This document shows positions 55,875-64,000 of a stretch of DNA of 64,000 nucleotides, one piece after another. Below the pieces are notes generated by a model. It was not told where the DNA came from. It was given only the letters and a program-made list of their open reading frames with translations, and did not search any database. The stretch is taken from positions 7,316,001-7,380,000 of the forward strand of contig NC_013595.1 of the NCBI RefSeq assembly GCF_000024865.1, read 5' to 3'. Source of the DNA: Streptosporangium roseum DSM 43021 (lineage in GTDB: Bacteria > Actinomycetota > Actinomycetes > Streptosporangiales > Streptosporangiaceae). Both the position numbers and the translations under genes were made by a program. Numbering within the stretch: position 1 is the stretch's first letter; each line of letters opens with the position of its first letter.

Positions 55875-56582
55875 TCAGCCCGGGGGAAGCCGGTTCTCGT
55901 CCGCGAAACGACAGCCGGGTCCGCTGTCGCACGACTCGATCCAGCTGGTCATGGCCAGGATTCTCATGTCGGCACGGCTCTTTCCGGCATCCCTCACGAC
56001 CTGCCGGGCGTCCTTGTCGTTGATCAGCGGCCGCCCCAGCTTCCTGATCGAGCCGGGCGGGACCACCGCGACCTCCAGGTGCTTGATGTCGTTCTCCACC
56101 ATCAGGCTGGCGAAGAAGTCCGACCGGCCCCCCTCCTTCGGCAGCTCGTTGCAGAGCCGGGCACCGTGGTAGACGCCTTTCTCCCAGTAGAGGACCTCTG
56201 CCTGGCGCGGGCAGTGGACCCGGACCCACAACATCCACTCACGCCGCCGCTCGGGGAGGTCGAACGCGATCCGCTCCCCCATGGCCGAGAACTTCTTCTC
56301 CAGGATGGTGTCGGTGACCGTGCGGGCGCCGTACCGCGGTGACGGCTGGGCCATGACCCCGGTCCAGACGTCGTCGGGGACCGGGGCGGAGCCCCCCGCG
56401 GGCAGGGTGAACGCCAGCGCGGCGGCGAGTCCCGCCGCGACCGTGCCCCCCAGTGCCCGGAGGCGGCGGCGCCTGATCCTGCGGACGCGCCGGTCGACGT
56501 CGGCGACGGTCACGCCCCCGCGCAGACCGTCGTCGCTCTCCCGGTCCAGGATCTCGCGCAGCTCGGATTCGGTGATCGTCAT
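55875..56582 (-). CDS. Membrane-anchored putative anti-sigma-type partner of SigE
   Basis: The 235-residue product has a cytoplasmic N-terminus (MTITESELREILDRESDDG, residues 1-45), one membrane helix (about 46-65, LGGTVAAGLAAALAFTLPAG) and an extracellular domain with a VHC...LCNE and ESCDSGPGC cysteine set. It starts one base after the sigma factor stop, so both are co-translated. The layout fits an anti-sigma factor, but no ZAS zinc motif (HxxxCxxC) is present in the N-terminus. The alternative is a secreted effector of the regulon. Family otherwise unknown. Confidence 0.75.
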   Translation of the reverse strand: MTITESELREILDRESDDGLRGGVTVADVDRRVRRIRRRRLRALGGTVAAGLAAALAFTLPAGGSAPVPDDVWTGVMAQPSPRYGARTVTDTILEKKFSAMGERIAFDLPERRREWMLWVRVHCPRQAEVLYWEKGVYHGARLCNELPKEGGRSDFFASLMVENDIKHLEVAVVPPGSIRKLGRPLINDKDARQVVRDAGKSRADMRILAMTSWIESCDSGPGCRFADENRLPPG

Positions 56583-56583
56583 C

Positions 56584-57081
56584 TCAGCTCCCCGTGGTGA
56601 TCGCGGCGACCGTCGCGGGATCGACGCGTAGTTTGGCCAGTGCCCGGCTGGCCTGGCTGCGGACGGTCGCCACCGAGCAGCCGAGGATCTCGGCGATCCG
56701 CGGGTCGGGCAGGTCGGCGAAGTAACGCAGGACGATCACGGCCCGCTGCCTGTCGGGCAGCCCGGCCAGAGCCTGCCGGACCGCCTCACGCGTCCCGATC
56801 TCGCCCGTCATGTCCTCTCCCGCCACGTCGGGCAGGACTCCGGTCGGCACCTCCGCCCGCCATCTACGCCGCCACCAGGAGGCGTGGGTGTTGGTCAGGA
56901 TGCGGTAGACGTACGGGTCGGGGTCGTCACCCACCCGCCGCCAGACGGACCATGCCTTGGCCAGGGCCGTCTGCAGGAGATCCTCCGCCGTGCCCCAGTC
57001 GCGGCACAGCAGGTAGGCGGTCCGCAGCAGACGGGCCGAGCGCTGCTCCACGTAGCGCTCGAAGTCGGCCCGATCTCGCAT
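56584..57081 (-). CDS. RNA polymerase sigma factor, SigE family (ECF)
   Basis: The 165-residue product has region 2 (LLRTAYLLCRDWGTAEDLLQTALAKAWSVWRRVGDDPDPYVYRILTNTH) and region 4 (VRQALAGLPDRQRAVIVLRYFADLPDPRIAEILGCSVATVRSQASRALAKLR). The AEDLLQTALAKAW and DPYVYRILTNT features match the actinobacterial SigE family of sigma-70. It directs RNA polymerase to a stress-type regulon; the coupled membrane protein probably restrains it. The ATG at 57081 is used. The upstream 300 bp holds no other gene and should carry its promoter. Confidence 0.92.
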   Translation of the reverse strand: MRDRADFERYVEQRSARLLRTAYLLCRDWGTAEDLLQTALAKAWSVWRRVGDDPDPYVYRILTNTHASWWRRRWRAEVPTGVLPDVAGEDMTGEIGTREAVRQALAGLPDRQRAVIVLRYFADLPDPRIAEILGCSVATVRSQASRALAKLRVDPATVAAITTGS

Positions 57082-57380
57082 TCGGGGTCCTCACTGTTCG
57101 GTGTCTGTCACCGATCACTACGCTCCGGCCCCCCGGAGACGTTGCACGCGCCCCGGGATGTCCTGGCCGGAAACAGAGATGAGGGACCTCCCTGCCGCTG
57201 CGGCGGCGATCACCGTGAGGCGCCGCATCGGCGGCGATCATCGTGAGCCGTCACGCCGGCGGTGGTCATCGCGGGCCCTCGGACCCGCGGCCGTCACCGC
57301 GGGCCGTGACGCGGTGCGAGACGGGCGGGCCCGCGCGGCCGGTCACCCGCCGTCAGTGGGCCGCTCGCAGCGGCGGGGCG
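57082..57380. other. Intergenic stretch, nothing recognised
   Basis: About 300 bp between sigE and the DUF1707 gene. GCGGCGATCACCGTGA-like phrases repeat (57200-57300) as GC-rich near-repeats, but no gene, RNA or clear operator is seen. Confidence 0.5.
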
Positions 57381-58211
57381 TCAGTAACCCGGCGGCTGGG
57401 GCGGGTACGGCCCCTGGGAGGGATCCTGCCGGTGGGGGCCGGACCACCGCTGGGGGTCGGAGTGCCAGTGGGGGTCGAGGTGCTGCTGGGGGTCGGAGTG
57501 CCAGTGCGGATCGAGGTGCTGGTGCGGGCCGGGCGGCGGCAGGGGACGCTGCGGCTCGCCCATGAGCTCGCCGCGCAGCTCGCGCCACTGCTCCCGCCAG
57601 GCGGCCCAGGCCTTCTTGACGGGCTTGGCCTTGGAGTCGCCGATCACCCTGACGTCGCCCATGACGGCGTACGCCTTGACCCGGATGACCGGCACGTTCA
57701 TGCCGGGAGGGGCTTCGAGGACCTGGACCTTCTTGTCGCCCATGATCGCGATGCCCTCGAGGTCGACGTCCACGCCGTCCGGGACAATGATCTTCACATC
57801 GCCCATGACCGCGGTGGCCACGATGTCCACCACGCCGGTGCGGACCTCGGCCTCACGCAGGTCGAGCACGACGTCGCCCATGACGGCGACCGCTCCGAGC
57901 CCCTGGTCGATCCGCCACTTGCCCCGGCGCTTGGAGTCGCCCATGACGGCCACGAACCAGCGCCGCGCCCCGCCGCCCTGCGGCGCCGGACCGGGCGCGT
58001 AGGCGGGGGCGGGCTCCTGGGTCCGGCCGTCGGACGGCAGGTCCGAGGTGATGACGGCCAGCTCGGCCTGAGTGACGGCGGTGTAGGCCGCCTCCGTGCG
58101 CTCGGTCAGCTCGCCGAGGGTCAGCCGTCCCTCGACGGAGGCGACACGCAACCGCTCGACGACGGCCTCCCGCTCGGCGTCCGAGGCCCGTATCACTCCG
58201 GGATCGTTCAT
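57381..58211 (-). CDS. DUF1707 domain protein with MGD beta-repeats
   Basis: The 276-residue product has an N-terminal DUF1707 domain (residues 7-60: RASDAEREAVVERLRVASVEGRLTLGELTERTEAAY). A beta-helix-like region (about 85-195) follows, in which xAVMGDxxxxG recurs five times at about 20-30 residue spacing (VAVMGDSKRR, VAVMGDVVL, TAVMGDVKI, IAIMGDKKV, YAVMGDVRV), like the LiaF-type cell-wall response domain. The C-terminus is Pro/His/Trp-rich with DPHWHSDPQ twice. No membrane helix is seen. It probably senses envelope state at the inner face; that is inferred. Confidence 0.85.
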   Translation of the reverse strand: MNDPGVIRASDAEREAVVERLRVASVEGRLTLGELTERTEAAYTAVTQAELAVITSDLPSDGRTQEPAPAYAPGPAPQGGGARRWFVAVMGDSKRRGKWRIDQGLGAVAVMGDVVLDLREAEVRTGVVDIVATAVMGDVKIIVPDGVDVDLEGIAIMGDKKVQVLEAPPGMNVPVIRVKAYAVMGDVRVIGDSKAKPVKKAWAAWREQWRELRGELMGEPQRPLPPPGPHQHLDPHWHSDPQQHLDPHWHSDPQRWSGPHRQDPSQGPYPPQPPGY

Positions 58212-58491
58212 AACTCACAACATATCGCGAGTTTTCTCCGCGGTGGATCCTTCCCAAGGAGGATGCTGCGGCCTACATCCCGGACAGCGCGCCCCCCTGC
58301 CTCCCCTGCGGCGTGCCCCGGGGTCCCGCACGGCGCGGGTCCGGCGTGCTCACGGCGTCCCGGACGGCGCGGCGACGGGTTCACCGCCCTCGGCGGCGCG
58401 GCACCCGGACATCGCCGAACCGCAGGTCCGGGGCTGGGGCCGCCGAGCCGCGGCGACCGGCGGCTCTCCCGGCCACCTATGATCCGGAGGC

Positions 58492-59940
58492 ATGTATGAA
58501 GAACTTCTGGACGCGGTGGCCGGGAACGACGCCGAGCGGGTCGAGCGCCTGCTCCAGAGCGGTACGGGCGCCGACCCGGACGGCGCCGGGGAGACCACGG
58601 CCCTGTACCGGGCCTCGACCGACGGCCGCGTGACGATCGTGCGGGCGCTGCTGGCGGCGGGGGCCGACCCCAACCGGGCCAGCGGCGGCGATGACGAGGG
58701 GCTGCCGCTGTCCGGGGCCGCGGCCTGGAACCACGCCGAGGTCGTGGAGGCGCTGCTGGCCGCCGGGGCCGAGGTCTCCGGACGGGAGAGCGGCGGATGG
58801 AGCGCCCTGCTCTGGGCCGCCGCCAACGGGCAGGCCGACGCGCTCAAGGCGCTCCTCGCGGCCGGGGCCGATGCCGAGGAGGCCAACGACAGCGGCGAGA
58901 CCGCGCTCACCCTGGCCACCCGGCGCGGGGCGCTGGGCGCCGTGGGCGCGCTGCTGGAGGCCGGGGCCGACCCCACCCGGTCGGACGGCGAGGGTGACAC
59001 TCCGCTGGCCATCGCCTACGACTGGCTGGGCACGCAGCTGGAGAGCGCGCTGCTGGAGCAGGTCACCGAGCAGGCCCCCGAGGGCTCCCAGTTCGTCGTG
59101 GGCCGCAGCCGCGCCGCGGACGGCACCGACCTGGTGACCGTCGCGGCCGTGGGGCCGGACGGCGAGCGCGCGGTCGAGCTCCAGTGCCAGCGGGGCCACG
59201 CGGCCATCGCGACCCTGCTGGAGGACGCGTCCTCGGAGTTCCTGCCCTTCGACGAGCTGGTCGAGCGGGCGCTGCCGTACCGGGACGTCGACGAGGAGGC
59301 CGAGACCTGGTGGACCGTGGCCGGCTCGCTGAGCAGGCGGGCCGACGAGGACACCTTCGAGTCCGCGGCACGGTTGTGCGTCAACGAGGACCCGCGCAAG
59401 CGGGAGTTCGCCGTCGACGTGCTCGCGGAGTTCGGCTTCAGCGGGGAGGAGAAGCCCTTCCTCGACCGGACGCTGCCGATCCTGCGGCGGATGGCCGCCA
59501 CCGAGGGCGACGAGCGGGTGCTGCGGTCGGTGCTCGGCGCGCTCGGCCACCAGGCCGACCCGCGGTCGCTGCCCGAGGTGCTGGAGATCATCACCGCCGA
59601 CGGCTGGGCCCGGACCCAGGCCGACCCGGCCGCGCTGGCCGCCGTCCTGCCGCCCGGCCACGGCGAGGGGCTCGCGCTGCTCATCTCGATGACGGAGGAC
59701 GCCGACGAGGAGGTGCGCGACTGGGCGACCATGGGCCTGGCGGGGCTGCCGGAGGACAGCGAGCAGATCCGCGACGCGCTGGCCGCGCGGCTCGACGACG
59801 AGGACCTGAGCACGGTCGCCGAGGCCACGCGGGGCCTGGCCACCCGAGGTGACGCCCGCGCGCAGAAGGGCGTGGACCGCGTGCTCTCCGAGAGCGACGA
59901 GGACGACGACTACGTCCGCGACCTGGTCCGCGGCTCCTAA
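58492..59940 (+). CDS. Ankyrin-repeat protein with a C-terminal HEAT-like region
   Basis: The 482-residue product has four to five ankyrin repeats (residues 1-170: AVAGNDAERVERLLQSG, ASTDGRVTIVRALLAAGADPN, AAWNHAEVVEALLAAGAEV, AAANGQADALKALLAAGADA, ATRRGALGAVGALLEAGADP). Then comes a mixed region, and from about 290 a helical region with alternating Asp/Glu-rich repeats resembling HEAT (ERVLRSVLGALGHQADPRSLPEVLEIITADG, EEVRDWATMGLAGLPEDSEQIRDALAARLDDEDLSTVAEATRGLATRGD). It is acidic and has no signal peptide. A scaffold for protein contacts is likely. TATGAT at 58478-58483 and GGAGG precede the ATG closely. Confidence 0.85.
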   Translation: MYEELLDAVAGNDAERVERLLQSGTGADPDGAGETTALYRASTDGRVTIVRALLAAGADPNRASGGDDEGLPLSGAAAWNHAEVVEALLAAGAEVSGRESGGWSALLWAAANGQADALKALLAAGADAEEANDSGETALTLATRRGALGAVGALLEAGADPTRSDGEGDTPLAIAYDWLGTQLESALLEQVTEQAPEGSQFVVGRSRAADGTDLVTVAAVGPDGERAVELQCQRGHAAIATLLEDASSEFLPFDELVERALPYRDVDEEAETWWTVAGSLSRRADEDTFESAARLCVNEDPRKREFAVDVLAEFGFSGEEKPFLDRTLPILRRMAATEGDERVLRSVLGALGHQADPRSLPEVLEIITADGWARTQADPAALAAVLPPGHGEGLALLISMTEDADEEVRDWATMGLAGLPEDSEQIRDALAARLDDEDLSTVAEATRGLATRGDARAQKGVDRVLSESDEDDDYVRDLVRGS

Positions 59941-59956
59941 CCGCCCTTCCGGGCGG
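59941..59956 (+). terminator. Short hairpin after the ankyrin gene
   Basis: CCGCCC and GGGCGG arms around TTCC start directly after the TAA codon at 59938-59940. A weak terminator. Confidence 0.55.
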
Positions 59957-60117
59957 GGACGGGTGGGCCGGCGTGTCCGGCCCCCCTCTCCGGGATCCGC
60001 CGCCCGCCCGGACGCGGACCTCCGGACTCCACCCGGATGCGCGAGGCCCGCGGGGGAATGCTGAGATGGGGGACAGCGCCCGGCGACGGGTCCAGACGAG
60101 TTCACCGGAGGCCGCAC

Positions 60118-61737
60118 GTGACCCACGACGTCTTCAACCAGGCTCCCCCGCTCACCGGTCACGACGTGTCCGCCGACGCCGCGCTGCTGGCGGGCCTGGC
60201 CCGCGAGGACGCCGGCTGGGCCACCGGGGAGCTGCACCGCCTCGGCACGCTCGCCGGGTCGGATCAGGCCGGGGAGTGGGGACGGCTGGCCAACGAGCAT
60301 CCGCCGGTCCTGCGCACCCATGACCGGTACGGCCACCGGATCGACGAGGTCGAGTTCCACCCCGCCTGGCACGAGCTGATGACCGTGGCGGTCGAGAACG
60401 GCCTGCACGCCACCCCCTGGTCCAGCGCCCGGCCGGGCGCGCACATGGCCCGCGCGGCCAAGTTCTACGTCTGGAGCCAGGTCGAGGCCGGGCACGGCTG
60501 CCCGATCTCCATGACCTACGCCTCGGTCGCCGCGCTGCGCCACAGCCCCGCCCTCGCCGCCGACTGGGAGCCCGCACTGGCCTCCCGCAGCTACGACTTC
60601 GGGCTGCGCCCGCCGCTCGGCAAGCGCGGGGTGCTCGCCGGGATGGCCATGACCGAGAAGCAGGGCGGCTCCGACGTCCGCGCCGGCACCACCCGCGCCG
60701 AGCCCCTGAGCGACGGCAGCTACGCCCTGACCGGGCACAAGTGGTTCAACTCCGCCCCGATGTGCGACGTGTTCCTGGTCCTCGCCCAGGCTCCCGGCGG
60801 GCTGTCGTGCTTCCTGCTCCCCCGGGTCCTGCCCGACGGCACCCGCAACGCCGTGCATCTGATGCGGCTGAAGGACAAGCTAGGCAACCGGTCCAACGCC
60901 AGCGCCGAGGTGGAGTACCACGGCGCGGTCGCCTGGCTGGTCGGTGAGGAGGGCAGGGGCGTGCGGACCATCCTGGAGATGGTCAACATGACCCGGCTGG
61001 ACTGCGTGATCGGCTCGGCGGCCGGCATGCGGTACGGCGTGACGCGGGCCGTCCACCACGCCGCGCACCGCGGCGCGTTCGGCAGGAAGCTGATCGACCA
61101 GCCGCTGATGCGCAACGTCCTGGCCGACCTGGCCCTGGAGTCGGAGGCGGCGACCACCCTGATGACACGGCTGGCCGGGGCCACCGACCGGGCCATCGCC
61201 GGGGACCGGGCCGAGAGCGCGCTGCGCCGTACCGCGCTGGCCGTCGGCAAGTACTGGGTGTGCAAGCGCGGCCCGGTCCACGCGGCCGAGGCCCTGGAGT
61301 GCCTGGGCGGCAACGGTTACGTCGAGGAGTCGCAGATGCCCCGGCTGTTCCGGGAGTCGCCGCTCAACGGCATCTGGGAGGGGTCGGGGAACGTGGCGGC
61401 CCTGGACGTGCTGCGCGCTCTGGGACGGGAGCCCGAGGCGCTGGAGGCCTTCTTCGCGGAGGTCTCGCTCGCCGCCGGGGCCGACCGGCACCTGGACGAC
61501 GCCGCCGACCGCCTGCGCAAGTCCCTCGGCGACCTGACCGACATCGAGGCGCGCGCCCGCCGCGTCGCCGAGGACATGGCCCTGGTCCTGCAGGCCTCCC
61601 TGCTCGTACGGCTGGCGCCCCCGGCCGTCGCCGACGCCTTCTGCGCCTCGCGCCTGGCCGGCGAGGCGGGGCGCGCCTTCGGCACCCTTCCTCCGCGCCT
61701 GGACCTGGACGCCCTCATCGAGCGGGCCATCGTCTGA
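60118..61737 (+). CDS. Acyl-CoA dehydrogenase, AidB-like
   Basis: The 539-residue product has the acyl-CoA dehydrogenase fold and AidB-type N-terminus (VFNQAPPLTGHDVSADAALLAGLAREDAGW), then MAMTEKQGGSDVRAGTTRAEP (FAD loop), LTGHKWFNSAPMCDVFLVLAQ, RGVRTILEMVNMTRLDCVIGSAAGMRYGVTRAVHHAAHRGAFGRKL and ECLGGNGYVEESQMPRLFRESPLNGIWEGSGNV. In E. coli AidB binds DNA and is induced by alkylation damage; its enzymatic substrate is uncertain. The GTG at 60118 follows GGAGG at six bases. It is followed by a bidirectional terminator. Confidence 0.92.
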   Translation: MTHDVFNQAPPLTGHDVSADAALLAGLAREDAGWATGELHRLGTLAGSDQAGEWGRLANEHPPVLRTHDRYGHRIDEVEFHPAWHELMTVAVENGLHATPWSSARPGAHMARAAKFYVWSQVEAGHGCPISMTYASVAALRHSPALAADWEPALASRSYDFGLRPPLGKRGVLAGMAMTEKQGGSDVRAGTTRAEPLSDGSYALTGHKWFNSAPMCDVFLVLAQAPGGLSCFLLPRVLPDGTRNAVHLMRLKDKLGNRSNASAEVEYHGAVAWLVGEEGRGVRTILEMVNMTRLDCVIGSAAGMRYGVTRAVHHAAHRGAFGRKLIDQPLMRNVLADLALESEAATTLMTRLAGATDRAIAGDRAESALRRTALAVGKYWVCKRGPVHAAEALECLGGNGYVEESQMPRLFRESPLNGIWEGSGNVAALDVLRALGREPEALEAFFAEVSLAAGADRHLDDAADRLRKSLGDLTDIEARARRVAEDMALVLQASLLVRLAPPAVADAFCASRLAGEAGRAFGTLPPRLDLDALIERAIV

Positions 61738-61760
61738 CCCGTCCCTGACACCTCCGGTGG

Positions 61761-61786
61761 CGGGCCGCCACGGCCGTGGCGGCCCG
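61761..61786. terminator. Bidirectional terminator, 26-bp perfect palindrome
   Basis: CGGGCCGCCACGG and its exact complement lie between the convergent AidB-like and secreted protein genes. Confidence 0.85.
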
Positions 61787-61835
61787 GCAGTTTCGCTGCC
61801 GCCCCCCTTACCGCCGGGCCCGTGGACCGCCCGGC

Positions 61836-62423
61836 TCAGGGCAGCCGAATCCCCTTGATGATCTTGTTGAGTTCGGGGACGAGCGGCCGGCCGGCCATCA
61901 CGGTGACCACGGTCCCCTTTCGCTCGACCCAGCCGACGTACCGCCCGTGGCCAAGCGCGCCGTCACCTTCCTGGGTGAGCACCTCGCGACCGCCGATCTT
62001 CGCGGTCTTCGGATCACCCGAGAACGTGCCGAGGTGGAACGGGGCGTCTCTCAGCCCTGAGAGCTTGCGGGCGTCCGGCCAGCAGACCACTCGCACCCAC
62101 AGGGCTCTGTGCTTCCGATCCACCTCGTCACGGGTGTCCGTCCACTGATAGCCGTACTCGCTCATGCCGTCGTGTTTGTCGACGACGACCTGGCCCAGGG
62201 AGAAACCCTTCGGAATGTGGTTGACGAGGAGCCCGTCGATGGCGGTGGCGCCCCTCGGCGGCTGGTCGGATCTGGCCGCCTCGGACCGTTCGGCCTCTGC
62301 CTTGGTGGGGGTGGGGCAGCCGGCGTGGCCGGTCGCGACCGCGTGGGCGGGCGACACGATCAGTGTCCCGGCCGACACGAGGGACGACGCCAAAAGAGCG
62401 AGTGCCTGCTGAATTCTTTTCAC
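61836..62423 (-). CDS. Secreted protein of unknown function
   Basis: The 195-residue product has a signal peptide (MKRIQQALALLASSLVSAGTL, cleavage after SPAHA), then a spacer with Glu/Ala and a domain from about residue 60 (IDGLLVNHIPKGFSLGQVVVDKHDGMSEYGYQWTD). RALWVRVVCWPDARKLSGL and GRYVGWVERKGTVVTVMAG follow. Two cysteines (in HAGCPTP and VVCWPD) could pair. No family is recognised. The ATG at 62423 is used. It is convergent with the AidB-like gene and divergent from the OsmC gene with 238 bp between. Confidence 0.8.
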   Translation of the reverse strand: MKRIQQALALLASSLVSAGTLIVSPAHAVATGHAGCPTPTKAEAERSEAARSDQPPRGATAIDGLLVNHIPKGFSLGQVVVDKHDGMSEYGYQWTDTRDEVDRKHRALWVRVVCWPDARKLSGLRDAPFHLGTFSGDPKTAKIGGREVLTQEGDGALGHGRYVGWVERKGTVVTVMAGRPLVPELNKIIKGIRLP

Positions 62424-62661
62424 ATCCGGGTTGGATGCGCCTGTGGCGACAGAAGTTCACCCGCGCAGACGACCGAGATCCTGCATGTCGGACCGGCCGG
62501 CGACGGACCTCGGAACCGCAACCGGCGGCAGGGCACGATTGCCGGGGCCGAGGCCATGACCTCGGCGGGCGGGGGACAACCGGTGCTCCGCGGACGATCA
62601 CGGTGATCTCGGCGAGTAGGGTCGTGCATGGTTAACGCTTCGTGATCGAAAGGACATCGCC

Positions 62662-63090
62662 ATGGCGACGACACGTACCGCGACGACTCAGTGGAAGGGT
62701 GCGCTGCTCAACGGTTCGGGCACCGTCTCGCTCGACTCCTCCGGGGTGGGCACGTTCGACGTGTCCTGGCCCTCGCGAGCCGAGCAGGCCAACGGCAAGA
62801 CCTCGCCCGAGGAGCTCATCGCGGCCGCGCACTCCTCCTGCTTCTCGATGGCCCTGTCCCACGGGCTGGCACAGGCAGGCACCCCGCCGCAGACGGTGGA
62901 GACCAAGGCCGACGTGACCTTCCAGCCGGGCGAGGGCATCACCGGGATCGTCATCTCGGTCCGCGCCCAGGTGCCGGGCCTGTCGGCCGAGGAGTTCCAG
63001 AAGGCGGCCGAGACGGCCAAGGCCAACTGCCCGGTGAGCAAGGCCCTCGCCGGCACGACGATCAGCCTCAACGCCGAACTGCTGAGCTGA
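62662..63090 (+). CDS. OsmC/Ohr family peroxiredoxin
   Basis: The 142-residue product is OsmC-like: GKTSPEELIAAAHSSCFSMALSH with the peroxidatic Cys60, and KAAETAKANCPVSKALAGT with the resolving Cys123. The enzyme reduces organic hydroperoxides with dihydrolipoyl thiols in the cytoplasm. The OsmC subgroup (not Ohr) is favoured by the short N-terminus (MATTRTATTQWKGALLNGSG). The ATG at 62662 has AAAGGA upstream. It ends before a strong hairpin. Confidence 0.92.
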   Translation: MATTRTATTQWKGALLNGSGTVSLDSSGVGTFDVSWPSRAEQANGKTSPEELIAAAHSSCFSMALSHGLAQAGTPPQTVETKADVTFQPGEGITGIVISVRAQVPGLSAEEFQKAAETAKANCPVSKALAGTTISLNAELLS

Positions 63091-63100
63091 TCCGCGCCGC

Positions 63101-63144
63101 CCCGTGGCCGCGCGTGCCCCGGCCGGGACACGCGCGGCCACGGG
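63101..63144 (+). terminator. Terminator after the OsmC gene
   Basis: CCCGTGGCCGCGCGTG (63101-63116) and CACGCGCGGCCACGGG (63129-63144) form a perfect 16-bp stem with a 12-base loop, 11 bp after the stop. Confidence 0.88.
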
Positions 63145-63670
63145 CGGCTCCGGCCCGTTTCCAGGCCCCGCCCGAGCCGCCCCAGGCCCTCCCGCCCCTC
63201 TTTTCGGGCCCTCCGCCCTTCCCCGGCTCTCCGGCCCTCTCCGAGGCTCCGCCCCCGGCCTCCGGCTTCCCGCACCGGTCCCCCGGCCCGGACCCCGCCC
63301 TGCCCCTCCGCCCGGCCCGCACCGATGAAAGCGCAGGTCCTGGCCTTGCCGCCGGAGGGCCCGCCCACTGTCCGGGGACACGTACACTCAGGCATCCCCG
63401 CCCTGCTGGGCACACCATCTGGTGACCGGAGCACCCGACGACGTCGTGCCCCGGTCGCGGCCACCTGGCTGAGGGCCGCCCCATATGGTCAGGTCACGAT
63501 CCGATCGAAGGACAAGCAGCCGGAGAAGATCCGAGCACCTCGTGAGCTCCCCCGATGCACGGCGATGCGGCCCCGGCGGGTCTGGCCGTCCGCGTTCCCC
63601 CGCCGTACAAGGGTGACAAGAACGGCAACACCCTGCACACGAGGGCCTAACTGGAGGAGAATAGGGCCAC
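63145..63670. other. Intergenic region, no gene recognised
   Basis: About 525 bp. The first 160 bp are pyrimidine-rich (repeated GCCCTCC/CCGGCC-type runs). From 63400 the composition is ordinary. It must contain the glgX promoter; I see no confident -10. A ribosome site GGAGGAG lies at 63652-63658. Confidence 0.5.
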
Positions 63671-64000
63671 ATGCGCGAAGTCTGGCCTGGAGAGCCGTAT
63701 CCACTCGGTGGCACCTGGGATGGCGTGGGCACCAACTTTTCGGTGTTCTCCGAGGTGGCCGAGCGGGTCGAGCTGTGCCTTTTCGGAGATGACGGCAGCG
63801 AGGAACGCATCGACCTGCCCGAGGTGGACGGGTTCGTCTGGCACGGTTACTTCCCCGGGATTACACCGGGGCAGCGCTACGGCTACCGCGTCCACGGCCC
63901 CTACGAGCCCTCCCACGGGCACCGGTGCAACCCTTCCAAGCTCCTCCTGGACCCCTATGCCAAGGCCGTCGAGGGCGACCTGGCCTGGGACGAGGCCCTG
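63671..64000 (+). CDS. glgX: Glycogen debranching enzyme GlgX, N-terminal part (cut by window edge)
   Basis: The 110 visible residues match the GlgX N-terminus: VWPGEPYPLGGTWDGVGTNFSVFSEVAERVELCLFGDDG (CBM48 domain) then VDGFVWHGYFPGITPGQRYGYRVHGPYEPSHGHRCNPSKLLLDPYAKAVEG. Family members continue with a GH13 catalytic domain of about 700 residues. The enzyme removes alpha-1,6 branches from phosphorylase-limit glycogen in the cytoplasm. The ATG at 63671 is 12 bases after GGAGGAG. The catalytic residues are beyond the window. Confidence 0.92.
   Translation, partial: MREVWPGEPYPLGGTWDGVGTNFSVFSEVAERVELCLFGDDGSEERIDLPEVDGFVWHGYFPGITPGQRYGYRVHGPYEPSHGHRCNPSKLLLDPYAKAVEGDLAWDEAL

Noticed and set aside
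1..64000. tRNA, rRNA, insertion sequence or prophage
   Set aside because: No tRNA-like cloverleaf, rRNA sequence, transposase or phage structural gene was recognised by reading; a dedicated search would be needed to exclude small RNAs.

Overview
The window is 64 kb of high-GC DNA from an actinomycete. Codons strongly prefer G or C in third position, GTG and TTG starts are common, and there is a WhiB regulator, a TIGR03084/mycothiol-type DinB-fold protein, a Pro-rich membrane Ser/Thr kinase, an actinobacterial iron box and a leaderless cysteine-type leader peptide. The gene families suggest Streptosporangiaceae or a close relative; that placement is an inference from family content. No phage, insertion sequence, tRNA, rRNA or CRISPR array was seen.

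Layout: (1) 1-2.8 kb: the start of a large secreted DNRLRE-type protein cut by the left edge, then a gene-poor stretch of visibly lower GC. (2) 2.8-10.5 kb: a complete Mrp Na+/H+ antiporter operon (AB fusion, C, D, E, F, G) on the minus strand; MrpC carries a long charged coiled-coil tail, and the E/F junction holds a tandem array of coupled 12-codon minicistrons. (3) 10.6-15.6 kb: CoxG-like protein, fatty acid desaturase, polysaccharide deacetylase lipoprotein, a small secreted protein, a questin-oxidase-like enzyme and a divergent ArsR. (4) 15.9-20.6 kb: cytochrome bd oxidase (cydAB) behind three phased palindromes, an MFS exporter and a HigBA-type toxin-antitoxin pair. (5) 20.8-32.5 kb: a purine/ureide block: NCS2 permease plus three-subunit molybdenum hydroxylase on the minus strand, then PucR divergent from an allH-allF-allG (DUF2877, FdrA, DUF1116) trio that resembles the oxamate carbamoyltransferase of allantoin breakdown. 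(6) 32.7-39.9 kb: Ser/Thr kinase, MFS, a family-A polymerase-like protein, a metallophosphatase and a thioesterase. (7) 39.9-45.7 kb: an alcohol dehydrogenase remnant, an alkyl-DHAP-synthase-like flavoenzyme divergent from TetR plus a glycerol-3-phosphate dehydrogenase homologue around a shared operator, then an iron-box-controlled ferredoxin-like protein and WhiB. (8) 45.8-52.1 kb: small proteins, rsgA with a leader ORF, glyA behind a ZTP riboswitch, YihY, YccF. (9) 52.2-55.9 kb: sulfur assimilation (leader peptide, sulfite reductase, Zn ribbon, cysH, sirohydrochlorin chelatase). (10) 55.9-64 kb: SigE-family sigma factor with a membrane partner, DUF1707 protein, ankyrin protein, AidB-like acyl-CoA dehydrogenase, OsmC and the start of glgX.

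Regulation is the most informative layer. The cydA palindromes (CTACW-N3-WGTAG) share their half-site with a palindrome lying in the spacer of a promoter 30 kb away, which suggests one repressor for both. The cys leader, ZTP riboswitch, rsgA leader ORF, iron box and TetR operator give testable control models. Short tandem duplications (12 to 80 bp) recur at many gene junctions and appear to be a habit of this genome.
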